Counted from the first letter of the stretch, positions 14,954-23,878 are shown. The stretch: DNA of 33,592 nt from Planctomycetaceae bacterium (GCA_029243145.1 JAQWSQ010000033.1:1-33592); one strand, 5' to 3'. A program made the numbers and translations. The notes: generated from the letters alone by a model not told the origin.

Positions 14954-16381
14954 TCAGCGTTTCAACACCTGCTGCATCCAGGATTCAATTCGCGGATTGT
15001 CAATGTACGGGTCGTTGTAATCCTTGCCATACGCGAGCAGTTTCTTCGTCAACTTTTTCATTATGTCGGTATGTTCCGATCGACCGGCGAGATTGATCAA
15101 CTCGTTCGGATCATTTTTGACATCAATCAGCCAAGGTTCTTCATTGATCGAGTAGACCAACTTCCAGCGGGCCGTGATTGCTGACAACCAATTGCTTCCT
15201 GGCGTACTCCGCACAAAAGCAATATCGTCCCAATCTTTGGCCTCTCCCGTGAAGAGCACCGACGCATCCCGGCCATCAACTTTGTGAGGAACGGAGACCT
15301 CCATGAGGCTGAGTACGGTCGGCATAAAATCAACACAACCCAATGCTTGCGGGACCACGGTTCCCGCTTTGATCTTACCCTGGCACGTAATGAGAAACGG
15401 AATACGAGCCGAACCTTCATAGGGAACTCCTTTGTTGAGTCGTCCATGCTCTCCGCATAAGTCGCCATGATCGGACGTAAACACAACAATCGTATTCTCC
15501 AGAATCCCCCGCTCTTTCAGCGTGTCCAGAATTTGTCCGACGTTGTCGTCGATGCATTTCACCATGCCATAATATTGTTGCATCAATTTTTGTAACTGTG
15601 CCGGTTTCACTCCCGCCGACTTACCCCATGCCGGGATCTGTTCGGGCTTGCGATTGAGAGAGACCGGAATAGGAACTTTGACATCGGCGTACATGGTGTC
15701 ATAAGGAGGTCGTACCGTATTGGGACCATGAGGATCAGGGAGACTCAGAAAATAACAGAATGGCTTGTCTTTGTTCACGTTGATAAAGTCGATCGCTTTG
15801 TCGGTCAGCCAGTCGGTCGAGAATGTTTCTTCATCGGCACCATCGAGACCATAACTTGGTTTGCCTTTCTTATCCTTCGCACCCACTGCGGGACCGTCGT
15901 CGCTATCGACGAATTTTTTCCAATGCCCGCGGTTGAACATGAAGCGGTTGTCTTCAAATCCAAACTTTCGCTTCGGAGCCCATTGCGGTTTCCCGTTGCC
16001 GTCAAGATGCCATTTGCCGGCAAAGCCAGTCGCATATCCGTCTCGCTTGAGAATCTCGGCAAATGTGACAATCGAGTCATCGAGCGGGATATTATTAGTT
16101 ACAACGGGCGTCTTCTGGGGATACATACCTGAGACCAACGATCCGCGAGACGGCGAACAGACAGGAGTCGTCGCATAGAAACTGGTACAGATCGCCCCTT
16201 GTTTGGCAAGGGAATCGATGTGTGGCGTCTCGACAATATTACCGCCGTAACATCCGAGTGTGCTGAAGTGATGCTCGTCGGTTTGAATAATCAACAGGTT
16301 ATACGGTTTCGCCGCGAAAGACTCTGTTATCAATAAGCAGAGGACAGCAGCAGAAAACAGAAAACGCGGTATTGTTCGCAT
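14954..16381 (-). CDS. Secreted sulfatase (formylglycine type)
   Basis: 475-residue type I sulfatase. A Sec signal peptide (FLFSAAVLCLLITESFA) is cleaved near residue 24. Metal ligand TDE (35-36) opens the domain; the maturation signature PVCSPSRGSLVSG places the formylglycine-forming Cys at residue 75 (C-x-P-S-R). VFTSDHGDLCGEHGRLNKG supplies further metal ligands and KGVPYEGSARIPFLI is typical. The C-terminus carries WKLVYSINEEPWLIDVKNDP and a short cap. The active enzyme needs a formylglycine-generating enzyme encoded elsewhere. GAGAG precedes the ATG. The esterase gene follows on the same strand. The natural substrate is likely a sulfated polysaccharide but cannot be named. Confidence 0.95.
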   Translation of the reverse strand: MRTIPRFLFSAAVLCLLITESFAAKPYNLLIIQTDEHHFSTLGCYGGNIVETPHIDSLAKQGAICTSFYATTPVCSPSRGSLVSGMYPQKTPVVTNNIPLDDSIVTFAEILKRDGYATGFAGKWHLDGNGKPQWAPKRKFGFEDNRFMFNRGHWKKFVDSDDGPAVGAKDKKGKPSYGLDGADEETFSTDWLTDKAIDFINVNKDKPFCYFLSLPDPHGPNTVRPPYDTMYADVKVPIPVSLNRKPEQIPAWGKSAGVKPAQLQKLMQQYYGMVKCIDDNVGQILDTLKERGILENTIVVFTSDHGDLCGEHGRLNKGVPYEGSARIPFLITCQGKIKAGTVVPQALGCVDFMPTVLSLMEVSVPHKVDGRDASVLFTGEAKDWDDIAFVRSTPGSNWLSAITARWKLVYSINEEPWLIDVKNDPNELINLAGRSEHTDIMKKLTKKLLAYGKDYNDPYIDNPRIESWMQQVLKR

Positions 16382-16511
16382 AGCGGTCTCTCAAAAGTAT
16401 GTGGGAATCCCATCTGCTTTATCATTCAGAGACAAAATCCCGGCGTCAATGAATCTTTGGAAATGTGTGTCAGAATTTAGTGTCTCGCACGCCGAAATCA
16501 GGTTAGCATGT

Positions 16512-16601
16512 GTAAATCTGTTCGTCAGCGAAGATGGTGGCCAATCGTGGGAATGTTTATCGACGACCCTACCCCCGATTTACGTGGTCCGGTTTGCGTG
16601 A
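16512..16601 (+). pseudogene. C-terminal remnant of a BNR/Asp-box (sialidase-like) repeat protein
   Basis: The last 29 codons before the TGA at 16599 read VNLFVSEDGGQSWECLSTTL then PPIYVVRFA. SEDGGQSW fits the Asp-box pattern SxDxGx[ST]W, and a terminal LPPIYVVRF is what the ends of BNR-repeat glycosyl-hydrolase-like proteins look like. Upstream codons (from 16401) in the same frame show no related sequence, so only the tail of the gene survives. It stops three bases before the K+ channel start codon. Confidence 0.6.
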
Positions 16602-16604
16602 TAA

Positions 16605-17404
16605 ATGCCTGACGCACCAAAGTCTCAACCCCTCAGACAGAAACCTGTGGACAAACTCAAAGAAATCATAGAACGGCAGAATACTCTTCCCGGCAAAGTA
16701 TTTGACATCACGATTCAACTTCTCATTGTGATCTCAATAGTTACATTTTCTCTGGAAACGGTTCCAGAATTGTCGGAATCAACAAAGTCCATACTCAATG
16801 GTATTGAAACATTATCAATTGCCGTGTTTACAGTCGAGTATCTTTGTCGAATTCTTGTCTCGGAACACAAACTGAAATTCATTTTTAGTTTTTATGGGCT
16901 GATCGACTTGCTGGCCATTCTACCAGCCTATCTTCAAGTCTCATTCGATTTGCGTTCGCTGCGCGTGTTACGTTTATTGAGACTGTTTCGTATTTTGAAA
17001 CTGGTACGCTACAACCGCGCGTTGCGTCGCATCCATTTAGCATTTCGCTTGGTCAAAGAGGAGCTCATTCTATTCATGAGTGTGGCGGGGATTGTCGTTT
17101 ACCTTTCTGCTGTCGGAATTTATCACTTCGAGTATGAAGCTCAACCTGAGAAGTTTTGTCTGTACCAGCCAGCCTGTGGTGGGCAGTCGTAACTTTGACA
17201 ACAGTGGGATATGGTGATTCCTATCCGATTACTGTCGGCGGAAGAGTTTTCACGTTTGTTGTCCTACTCATTGGACTCGGTGTTGTGGCGATACCGTCAG
17301 GTCTCTTTGCATCTGCTCTCACAAAAGCGCGCGAACTGGAACCGGATTCAAAAGCGGAACTCGACGAAGACTTGTCTGAAGTTCGCGGAGAATTCACTGA
17401 ATAA
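16605..17404 (+). pseudogene. Voltage-gated potassium channel, frameshifted before the pore
   Basis: A six-helix Kv-type channel split into two frames. Frame one (16605-17192) encodes S1 to S5: TIQLLIVISIVTFSLETV (S1), S2-S3 around YGLIDLLAILPAYLQV, and an S4 sensor RSLRVLRLLRLFRILKLVR with regularly spaced Arg. Frame two (to 17404) supplies the pore helix SLWWAVVTLTTVGYGD with an intact TVGYGD filter and S6. The frames join at TTTT (17154-17157): one missing base there turns EKF-x-SVPASLWWA into a shifted read. With one more T the protein would be a normal ~266 residues with a cytoplasmic acidic tail. It is either a recent pseudogene or a homopolymer sequencing error; every other residue looks selected. 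Confidence 0.88.
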
Positions 17405-17432
17405 CAACAAAGATAATTCCACAAAACTAAGC

Positions 17433-18842
17433 TCAAGCAAACGCTTCCATGATCGGCTGGCCGTGGTCAAGGAGCGGGTGAGGCCTGCCGAACATGTCGG
17501 GTAAGCGAGTCTCTAAGGAGATGCCAAGCGAATGATAAATGGTCGCGGCGACATCAGCGGGAGAATAACCACGTGTTATGGGGTAAGCCCCTTCTTTATC
17601 AGATTCGCCAATGACCTGCCCCCCTTTGATGCCGGCACCGGCAAAGAATAAAGAGCCGCACATTCCCCAGTGATCGCGACCACCATTGCCGTTGATTTTG
17701 GGAGTCCGACCGAACTCGGTCAGAAAGACAACCAAAGTCCGTTCCAACATCCCACGTTCGCGCAGGTCACTGATCAAACCGGCAAAAGCTTTATCCATAC
17801 CGGCCACGTGATAACCTCGCTTGGCGAGTTCCGAGGTGTGCGGAAAGTTCTGACTGGCCGCGTTGTGGTTGTCCCACAGGTTGCCGTAATCATGATCGTA
17901 TCCGTAATCAACCATCACAAATCGGGAACCAGCTTCGACAAGACGACGAGCCATCAAGCAGCGCCCACCCAGTTTGGTTTTTCCATATCGCTCGCGGACT
18001 TCTTCAGACTCGGAACTGATATCGAATGCGGATCGCACTTTTTCAGACAGCAGCAAATTTAAGGCAGACGAATAGTTGCCTTCGATCGTTTCAAATTCCT
18101 GCCGCTTCTCGGCATCTTGCAGAGAAGCTTCGAGCCGGTCGCGAAGTTTGGCACGACGAGTCAGTCGCGATCCCGAAAGATCTTCCAGAAAGCTGAGTTC
18201 TTTGGGATTGAGATCTTCCTCAGCCAACGGCGACGGATTTTCGACGACCTTACCCGTGGTGAAGTCGGGATTGTCGGGTTGTCCACCGAGACAGAACGGA
18301 GCGTACTGATTTCCCAACCAACCGCCGACAAACAGGTTGTGAGGTGGTGGACCGGGGCGTGTGATTCCGGGAACCGCGATGTAACCGGGAAGCCCATTCC
18401 GCGGACCTTGCAAGGAATTGACAATGGCTCCAATGTTCGGCTCGGTGAAGAGTTGAGCCTTAGTCACCTTACGCCCCGAGAGTGTGTAAACCTGGCTCAA
18501 CAAATGATCGTTACTATCGTGAGAGAAGGTTCGCAAGACTGCCAACTCATCGGTCACTTTTGCCAACTCGGGACAGGTCTCGCTGAAATGGATACCAGAA
18601 GTTTTGGTAGCAATATCGGTCAGTGTCCCGCGAATTGTTTCCGGCGCGTCGGGCTTCGGATCAAAAGAATCGAGATGCGGGACACCACCACCCATCCACA
18701 GATAGATGACCGAGTCAGCCGTACCACTGTCGACGGCGGCCGCCGTCAGCTCATCTGTGAACTCTGGTAGCAATTGCCCTGAGACGGTGATTGCACCGAC
18801 CTTAAGAGCATCGCGACGTGAGAATGATTGGGGAGATTCCAT
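17433..18842 (-). CDS. DUF1501 protein (alkaline-phosphatase-like fold), Tat-type leader
   Basis: 469-residue DUF1501 protein, an alkaline phosphatase/sulfatase-fold family very abundant in planctomycetes and usually exported. The N-terminus FSRRDALKVGAITVSG is a twin-arginine-type leader. Family blocks: VIYLWMGGGVPHLDSFDPK, GIHFSETCPELAKVTDELAV, DHLLSQVYTLSGRK, RCLMARRLVEAGSRFVMVDY, LERTLVVFLTEFGRTPKING and GGRDHWGMCGSLFFAGAGIK. In planctomycetes DUF1501 genes commonly pair with DUF1549/DUF1553 (cytochrome-like) genes, but no such partner is next to it. The biochemical activity is not established. It converges on the K+ channel gene. Confidence 0.92.
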   Translation of the reverse strand: MESPQSFSRRDALKVGAITVSGQLLPEFTDELTAAAVDSGTADSVIYLWMGGGVPHLDSFDPKPDAPETIRGTLTDIATKTSGIHFSETCPELAKVTDELAVLRTFSHDSNDHLLSQVYTLSGRKVTKAQLFTEPNIGAIVNSLQGPRNGLPGYIAVPGITRPGPPPHNLFVGGWLGNQYAPFCLGGQPDNPDFTTGKVVENPSPLAEEDLNPKELSFLEDLSGSRLTRRAKLRDRLEASLQDAEKRQEFETIEGNYSSALNLLLSEKVRSAFDISSESEEVRERYGKTKLGGRCLMARRLVEAGSRFVMVDYGYDHDYGNLWDNHNAASQNFPHTSELAKRGYHVAGMDKAFAGLISDLRERGMLERTLVVFLTEFGRTPKINGNGGRDHWGMCGSLFFAGAGIKGGQVIGESDKEGAYPITRGYSPADVAATIYHSLGISLETRLPDMFGRPHPLLDHGQPIMEAFA

Positions 18843-18966
18843 CGAACTCTCTGAAACGAAAAAGGAGTGAAATCGGCGGGCAAGTCTACATCAACACGGG
18901 TTGATGCATTGTGCCGAAAGGAGAGGGTTCACTCAAGAGGAAACTTGGAAGGACCATTCTTAAAAA

Positions 18967-19300
18967 CTACAAATGTGGATGGCCTTTGCGTTCCAACGCG
19001 TCAATCAAGTTATCGTCCTTATATTCGTAGTTGTCGGCGATGTTTATTCAGATGACTCGTTGTCGATTCAAATGCTTTCGATAGTTACGTGAAAGCTTCG
19101 AGTGATGATCGGGTTCCATGACAAAAATGACATCGGCCCATTCCAACAAGTCGGGCGTAACGGGTGTGGCCGAGTCTTTGTTGAGCCCGGCAGAAGCAAC
19201 GCTCCAATCTTCCTGCTCGGCAAAATGATGCTCTGCCGTCAGACTGCGTTTTTTATTGCGACTGCAGAGAAAGAGAATTTTGTTCAGAATGCCAAGACAT
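18967..19300 (-). pseudogene. Low-molecular-weight phosphotyrosine phosphatase-like protein, interrupted
   Basis: Translation of the minus strand from 19284 gives NKILFLCSRNKKRSLTAEHH, then FAEQEDWSVASAGLNKDSAT, PVTPDLLEWADVIFVMEPDH and HSKLSRNYRKHLNRQRVI, then a TGA at 19050-19048, then INIADNYEYKDDNLIDALER and KGHPHL to a TAG at 18967. This is a short LMW-PTP-like protein common in planctomycetes, with the P-loop C-x5-R-S intact. The TGA falls where related proteins have Cys (VICLDIPD-type). A second fault is at the start: the only nearby ATG (19300) is one base out of frame and an in-frame TGA lies before the P-loop strand. Two independent lesions argue for a pseudogene. Confidence 0.75.
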
Positions 19301-19342
19301 CACTGAAAAGGAAGATGTTCGCCTTTCAGGTTATCAGATTGA

Positions 19343-19795
19343 TTATACCCCCAGCCAGTCGAACCAGACAGAACTTTCGTGACCTGCTTGTTCTGTGCGT
19401 AGAGTCCCGTCAGAGTGGACGGCATCTTTCACAATGAATGCAAATGGTACGATCCACAGAATGTCATTCACAAACACCCACGCGACCGAATACAGCAAAA
19501 ATTGGCCAGAGAGATATCCATACAAAACTCCCAGTGTTCCGCAAGTTTTGGCAACGGCACCGATTAAGACCAGCCCGTAATGGTGATACGGGTCGGTGGA
19601 TGCCAAGGCGTAGCCAAGTCCATACATAAAGATCGCGAACCCACAACCCTGCCAGACCAGCGTGTTCGTTAAACCGTCGGTGTAGCCGTAGACCTGAAAA
19701 GATAAATCCGGCCAGCCCACAATAAACAGTCCCCACAAGCCACAATGGACGGCAGCCGCGATAAGGAGTCGAGATTTCCAGCGTGAGTGATTCAT
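19343..19795 (-). CDS. Small four-helix membrane protein of unknown function
   Basis: 150 residues, almost all membrane. Four hydrophobic helices are visible: LLIAAAVHCGLWGLFIVGW (about 9-27), LVWQGCGFAIFMYGLGYAL (about 45-65), GLVLIGAVAKTCGTLGVLYG (about 73-94) and SVAWVFVNDILWIVPFAFIV (about 102-122), followed by a short polar tail. I do not recognise the family. The ATG at 19795 is preferred over the frame's upstream start at 19897, because the longer version would overlap the preceding gene and add a basic, non-membrane leader. It follows the SecD-P1-like gene after 67 bases on the same strand, so the two may form one unit. Confidence 0.7.
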   Translation of the reverse strand: MNHSRWKSRLLIAAAVHCGLWGLFIVGWPDLSFQVYGYTDGLTNTLVWQGCGFAIFMYGLGYALASTDPYHHYGLVLIGAVAKTCGTLGVLYGYLSGQFLLYSVAWVFVNDILWIVPFAFIVKDAVHSDGTLRTEQAGHESSVWFDWLGV

Positions 19796-19862
19796 GACGG
19801 TCTCGCAGATGCGGGTCAGATAGCCATTGATCGAACCGCATCTTCGGCGACGATTTAACTCA

Positions 19863-20336
19863 TTATTCGGACTTTGGTTTCTGGGTACGCTTTCCAAACT
19901 CTACGACCAGCGATTTGGCTTCTATTTCACTCAACCCGGATATCTGAAGCTTGCCACCAATCTCTGATCGAATGACGGGAGCCATAAAGACTTTGCCGTT
20001 CACAAGAATCGCTAATGGCTGATTGAGATGTTCGCCGGTTAACTTTCTCATTTTCACACCGCCTGCTTTGGTGAGTTCAAGAATAACCGTATCCTCATCA
20101 ATCTGCTCATTCTTGCTAAGAGAAACTTTTTCGACATCCGAGAGATCTATTTCAGCCTGCGGATGCAGAAAGATTTCTTTTTCGCCGTCTTTCATTTTCG
20201 AGGCTTTCCAGCCTTCTTGCTGCTCGAAAGAGGCACGTCGAAACTCGATTGACAATTCGTTTTTTTTGACGGGGTCCTCAGCAAAAGCAGCCGACACTGA
20301 AAACAGGCAGACAAAGAAAATCGCGAAGAGTCGCAT
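19863..20336 (-). CDS. Exported protein resembling the first periplasmic (P1) domain of SecD
   Basis: 157 residues with a cleavable Sec signal peptide (LFAIFFVCLFSVSAAFA, about residues 3-19). The mature part includes NELSIEFRRAS and, at the end, QPLAILVNGKVFMAPVIRSE, IGGKLQISGLSEIEAKSLV, which closely follows the head of the SecD P1 domain (LAIVLDGKVxSAPxI...G...I.G.FT..EA). SecD itself is a multi-helix translocase subunit; this is the periplasmic piece alone. AGGAAAG stands seven bases before the ATG at 20336; a TTG two codons earlier is the only reason the frame extends to 20342. The role is unknown, and the link to secretion is only by domain similarity. Confidence 0.75.
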   Translation of the reverse strand: MRLFAIFFVCLFSVSAAFAEDPVKKNELSIEFRRASFEQQEGWKASKMKDGEKEIFLHPQAEIDLSDVEKVSLSKNEQIDEDTVILELTKAGGVKMRKLTGEHLNQPLAILVNGKVFMAPVIRSEIGGKLQISGLSEIEAKSLVVEFGKRTQKPKSE

Positions 20337-20655
20337 GGCCAATCTTTCCTATTTTTGGATTTCGAATCAGTCTTCAAGAAGATGCCTGAAACATCATTGG
20401 GCAGATGCCTTGATTTATCATAAGGAAAGACGAACCGTCACATGATCGTCAATTCCTTGAAACTCGGCATAATCACAAAGTCTCCGGCGAAAATATAGCA
20501 ACACAAACAGTTCTACAGAAAAGACTTAGAAACTTTCCGCATTTCTGATCCTCCTCCCTCTGAAAAGCGTTCTCAAAGTGAATGAAACCGAATCCAACAA
20601 ACACGAGATTGAACCTCAGAAAGACTTTTGAGACCGGACAAGAAAGGAGGCTGTC
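20337..20655. other. Intergenic region, divergent
   Basis: Separates the SecD-P1-like gene (minus) from the small membrane protein gene (plus). It is AT-rich, as expected for divergent promoters, but I cannot pick out a convincing promoter pair, hairpin or coding remnant. Confidence 0.4.
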
Positions 20656-20913
20656 ATGACCAATTTCATGAATATGCTGAGCTTGTTAATCTCTCCCGTG
20701 GTGGCGAACGCTGCAGTCCCTGTTTCACACTGGATGGAACAATTGTTTCTGGCAGCGATTCTGCTGCTCAGTACAGCATTCGTTTTCCAAGGAACCTGGA
20801 ACGGTCTGATGGCAGAATTCCCTCAAATCGGAAGATTAAGTTACTTCCGAGCCATGCACCTTGTCTCAATGGGAGGTGTTATCCTGATCGCATTGTTTTA
20901 CCTGCTCTGCTGA
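20656..20913 (+). CDS. Small two-helix membrane protein
   Basis: 85 residues. A strong Shine-Dalgarno, AAGGAGG at 20644-20650, stands five bases before the ATG, so this small gene is very probably translated. Two hydrophobic stretches are visible: LFLAAILLLSTAFVFQG (about 30-46) and MHLVSMGGVILIALFYLL (about 67-84), with a short amphipathic start (MLSLLISPVV). I do not recognise the family. A longer overlapping open frame (20628-21260) is in another frame and lacks a start signal. Confidence 0.7.
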   Translation: MTNFMNMLSLLISPVVANAAVPVSHWMEQLFLAAILLLSTAFVFQGTWNGLMAEFPQIGRLSYFRAMHLVSMGGVILIALFYLLC

Positions 20914-21256
20914 TCAAAGATGAAATCAGACCCCTTCAAAAGCGCGATGGAGTCATCGACCTTGAAGATTTCGTCGCGTCTTTTCGCGTTGCCTTTTCAA
21001 CCCGATTGATGCCTTTTCTAAACATACCGTTACAGATCGACCATAAATGTAGACTGGTGGCATCAATGACGAACCCTGTTTTCATCAAATTCGATAGGAG
21101 TGAATTAGTCTGGAAAAATCGCAATAAATGCCGAAAACAGGTATTCCGTGTGACTGCATGGGAATTTAGATTAGGTGTACCAGAGGGGAGCTGCCGAGAA
21201 TTGCTCCCGTGGCCTGTAAGAATCGCCCTGAGTTTCTACATACATTCAGATCTCTC
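20914..21256. other. Intergenic region
   Basis: Lies between the small membrane protein and the second DUF1559 gene. Both strands contain chance open frames (for example 20936-21124 minus) but none shows family motifs or a ribosome-binding site. I see no repeat of the families found elsewhere in the window. Confidence 0.4.
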
Positions 21257-22315
21257 ATGAAACCAAAAACTCTACAAATCAATTATCAACGTCGCGGATT
21301 CACGCTCGTCGAACTCTTAGTAGTCATCGCCGTTATGGTCACTTTGATGGGACTCTTGATGCCGGCTGTTCAGCAAGCTCGAGAGGCGGCTCGTCGTACT
21401 CGCTGCCAAAACAACCTCAAGCAAATTGGCTTAGCACTTCACAATTATCACGACCAGTTTCAGATTTTCCCTCCCGAAAGTATTTGGGCAGCTCCCGAAG
21501 GTTCGACATGGGCGCCCCGTAACTTTACCTGGATTGAGCTAATCTTGCCGATGCTCGATCAAGGCAGTCTGAATAATGCCATTGATTTTAATCGCCCAAT
21601 CTGGAACCAGTCGCTTCCCGACGGGCAACTGATTACCTCCGTCCAATTAGACATCCTCAGATGCCCCTCTGATGCTGCCCTCTCCGGTCCTGTAGAAGCA
21701 CATGGGCTGGCCATCAGTAATTATGCAGGTGCAGAAGGACTCGACTGGTGGTCTCCCACGCGTGTTCGGCGAAGAACGCCTGGAAATCCAATAGCGTTTG
21801 ATCCCGTTCCTGCCCACCTCAATACAAGCCAAGCCGGTCTGTTTGGCTTCGCACATGCCTGCCGCATTCGGCATGTCCAAGATGGGCTCTCCAACACAAT
21901 TGCCGTCGGAGAGGTCTCTTCCAACGGGTTTGAAGGAGGGGCTCCTTACACAAATGGAAGCGGTCATCTTCGAGATGACAATTTTGTGTTTCGCATGTCG
22001 ATGATTTCTCCCACAAAAGACGGCGATCAAACATATCCTCAAGCGCCGATCATGGCCGCCTACCCACAACCGGACGGCTCTCCCTCAAACCCCGGAATTT
22101 GGTTTCGCACGGGACCGCACACCTACAAGCCGACTTACATCTCAAAATACGGAATCAATTCTGACTGGCCCGGTGCATCCAGCTATCACGTTGGTGGGGG
22201 GAATTTCTTGATGGGCGACGGTTCAGTCAAGCTTATCAACGAGACAGTCGATTATTGGACCGTCTACCATCCTCTGAATACGACTGCCGGAAAAGAAGTT
22301 CTGGGAGACTTCTAG
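21257..22315 (+). CDS. DUF1559 domain protein with prepilin-type N-terminus (second copy)
   Basis: 352-residue DUF1559 protein. The prepilin motif is [20 protein letters not shown], followed by [20 protein letters not shown] and [20 protein letters not shown], and the C-terminal motif [20 protein letters not shown]. It differs widely from the copy at 1144-2142 in the central region, so this is an ancient paralogue rather than a recent duplication. The ATG at 21257 is chosen because it leaves a short charged leader before the methylation site; a GTG at 21209 would add 16 residues. Neither has a strong Shine-Dalgarno. It converges on pheS with 14 bases between stop codons. Confidence 0.9.
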   Translation: MKPKTLQINYQRRGFTLVELLVVIAVMVTLMGLLMPAVQQAREAARRTRCQNNLKQIGLALHNYHDQFQIFPPESIWAAPEGSTWAPRNFTWIELILPMLDQGSLNNAIDFNRPIWNQSLPDGQLITSVQLDILRCPSDAALSGPVEAHGLAISNYAGAEGLDWWSPTRVRRRTPGNPIAFDPVPAHLNTSQAGLFGFAHACRIRHVQDGLSNTIAVGEVSSNGFEGGAPYTNGSGHLRDDNFVFRMSMISPTKDGDQTYPQAPIMAAYPQPDGSPSNPGIWFRTGPHTYKPTYISKYGINSDWPGASSYHVGGGNFLMGDGSVKLINETVDYWTVYHPLNTTAGKEVLGDF

Positions 22316-22329
22316 TGGACACGATTTCT

Positions 22330-23337
22330 TCAGAACTGTTCTAGAAAACGAACATCGTTTTCATAGAATCGACGGATGTCTGTGATCTGATGACGTTGCA
22401 TGCAAAAACGCTCGATCCCCAGACCGAATGCAAAACCTGAAACTTCTTCAGGATCATACCCGACGGCGCGTAGGACATTCGGATCAACCATGCCGGCTCC
22501 ACCCACTTCTAACCAATCATTACCCCAGCGCATATCCACTTCGACTGAGGGTTCTGTGAATGGAAAGAACGAAGGACGAAATCGAATTTCAACACCCTCC
22601 CCTAGGTAAGAGCGGGCGAAGATACTGAGCACCGACTTCAACTGGGCCATGGTGACATCATCACCCACCATTAGGCCTTCCATCTGGTGAAACATGCAAG
22701 AGTGGGTCGCGTCTATGGTATCAGGCCGATAGACCCGTCCGACAGAAACGATTCTGACAGGAGGCTTCCGCTCTGTCATCACTCGAATTTGCACCGTCGA
22801 TGTCTGACTGCGCAGAAGCAACGGCCCATCCCCTCCGTTGGCGACATTGGCGGTGGCGAGATAGAAGTTCTCAAGTGGGTCGCGTGCGGGATGATCCTCG
22901 GGAATATTCAACGCCACGAAGTTATGGTGTTCGTCCTCGATTTCCGGGCCGTCCACAACTTCGAAACCCAATCGCCCCATCAAGTCTTTAAAGTCTTCAA
23001 TCGTCTGAACGAGTGGATGAATTTTCCCCAATCGCGGCGCGATTCCCGGCAGCGAAATATCAATGGCGGAGAGAGCGGCTTGGGGCTTATCGAGGGTTTT
23101 CTTTTTCTCGTTAAGAGCCAGCTCAACCCCCACTTTTACCTCATTGAATTTCTTGCCAACAACAGGTCGATCATCAGGGCTTGCCTTACCGACTTCAGTT
23201 TGCAGATTCTTGAGACGACCTTTTTTCTTTCCCAGAAACTCGATTCGAACAGCTTCGATCTCTTCAGAGGATGTCGCGGCTGCGATCGCCGCTAAGGCGT
23301 CTTGTTCGTAAGACTGAAAGGCTTCGAGCACGTCCAT
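22330..23337 (-). CDS. pheS: Phenylalanine--tRNA ligase alpha subunit
   Basis: 335-residue catalytic subunit of the class II, alpha2beta2 phenylalanyl-tRNA synthetase. The N-terminal coiled coil ([20 protein letters not shown] to about residue 85) includes [14 protein letters not shown]; motif 1 lies around [20 protein letters not shown]; motif 2 is [16 protein letters not shown]; the end [20 protein letters not shown] then [20 protein letters not shown] includes motif 3. The ATG at 23337 follows GGAGAGG by four bases; the open frame continues to 23535 but overlaps rplT and the terminator. It lies 133 bases after rplT with a terminator-like hairpin between. pheT, normally next to pheS, is absent; a DUF1559 gene follows instead. 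Confidence 0.97.
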   Translation of the reverse strand: MDVLEAFQSYEQDALAAIAAATSSEEIEAVRIEFLGKKKGRLKNLQTEVGKASPDDRPVVGKKFNEVKVGVELALNEKKKTLDKPQAALSAIDISLPGIAPRLGKIHPLVQTIEDFKDLMGRLGFEVVDGPEIEDEHHNFVALNIPEDHPARDPLENFYLATANVANGGDGPLLLRSQTSTVQIRVMTERKPPVRIVSVGRVYRPDTIDATHSCMFHQMEGLMVGDDVTMAQLKSVLSIFARSYLGEGVEIRFRPSFFPFTEPSVEVDMRWGNDWLEVGGAGMVDPNVLRAVGYDPEEVSGFAFGLGIERFCMQRHQITDIRRFYENDVRFLEQF

Positions 23338-23368
23338 CGTGCCTCTCCGCTCTGCAAAGGGTGATGAT

Positions 23369-23422
23369 GAAAAAATAACCGCTTTCAAAAACATCCCATT
23401 GGGAATTGTTTTCAAAAGCGGT
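23369..23422 (-). terminator. Terminator/attenuator hairpin in the pheS leader
   Basis: On the minus strand the arms ACCGCTTTTGAAAACA (23422-23407) and TGTTTTTGAAAGCGGT (23393-23378) pair over all 16 positions if two G-U pairs are allowed, enclosing TCCC-AAT-GGGA. TATTTTTTC follows at once. On the plus strand the same two positions would be C-A mismatches, so the structure has been kept for minus-strand RNA. It ends 31 bases before the pheS start, that is, in the leader rather than at an operon end. Confidence 0.75.
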
Positions 23423-23470
23423 CGATGAATCCTGTGTTCAGCAATTCGCCGAAACCATTGATATCTGGAA

Positions 23471-23824
23471 TCAGCTACGCGCCGCTTTTGCCAGTTCAAA
23501 CACTTCGTCGAACACAGCCGGCTCGTGAATCGCAAGTTCGGAAAGCGATTTACGATTGAGTTCCAGATTTGCCTTTTTCATACCGTGAATGAACTCGGAA
23601 TAGTTCAATCCCCGCATTTGACAGGCCGCTGTCAGACGTGTGATCCACAGACGACGCATGGCACGCTTGAATGCACGACGATCCCGAAACGCGTACATAC
23701 GCGATTTGAGAATCGTTTCTTTGACGGTTCGCAGTAATTTGCTTCGTCCACCAAAATTTCCTCTGGCTTCTTTAAACAAACGTTTTTTCTTGCGACGCCG
23801 GGCCGCTCCAATAGTTACACGCAT
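23471..23824 (-). CDS. rplT: 50S ribosomal protein L20
   Basis: 117 residues, the usual length. L20 binds 23S rRNA early in 50S assembly. The start [20 protein letters not shown], the segment [18 protein letters not shown] and [19 protein letters not shown] are characteristic. It follows rpmI (L35) after 54 bases. In many bacteria L20 also represses its own operon by binding the leader RNA; nothing here proves that, though a small hairpin (ATCAGG-TTCTTT-CCTGAT) at 24172-24189 lies in the leader. Confidence 0.97.
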   Translation of the reverse strand: MRVTIGAARRRKKKRLFKEARGNFGGRSKLLRTVKETILKSRMYAFRDRRAFKRAMRRLWITRLTAACQMRGLNYSEFIHGMKKANLELNRKSLSELAIHEPAVFDEVFELAKAARS

Positions 23825-23878
23825 GATGACGACTCTATGTTATGAAAATGTAAGGTTGTCGAGGGAAACTGCGGCGGA

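Noticed and set aside
19048..19050. UGA as selenocysteine in the phosphatase-like gene
   Set aside because: The start of the gene is also broken and no SECIS-like stem-loop is visible directly after the codon.
20628..21260. 210-residue open frame on the plus strand
   Set aside because: It overlaps the small membrane protein gene, which has a strong ribosome-binding site in another frame, and shows no family motifs.
23423..23470. Phe-containing leader peptide for pheS attenuation
   Set aside because: The best frame starts with TTG, lacks a ribosome-binding site and has few Phe codons; kept only as a possibility under the terminator finding.
22330..23535. Longer 401-residue form of PheS
   Set aside because: The extra 66 residues overlap rplT and the terminator hairpin and do not resemble PheS; the ATG at 23337 has a good ribosome-binding site.
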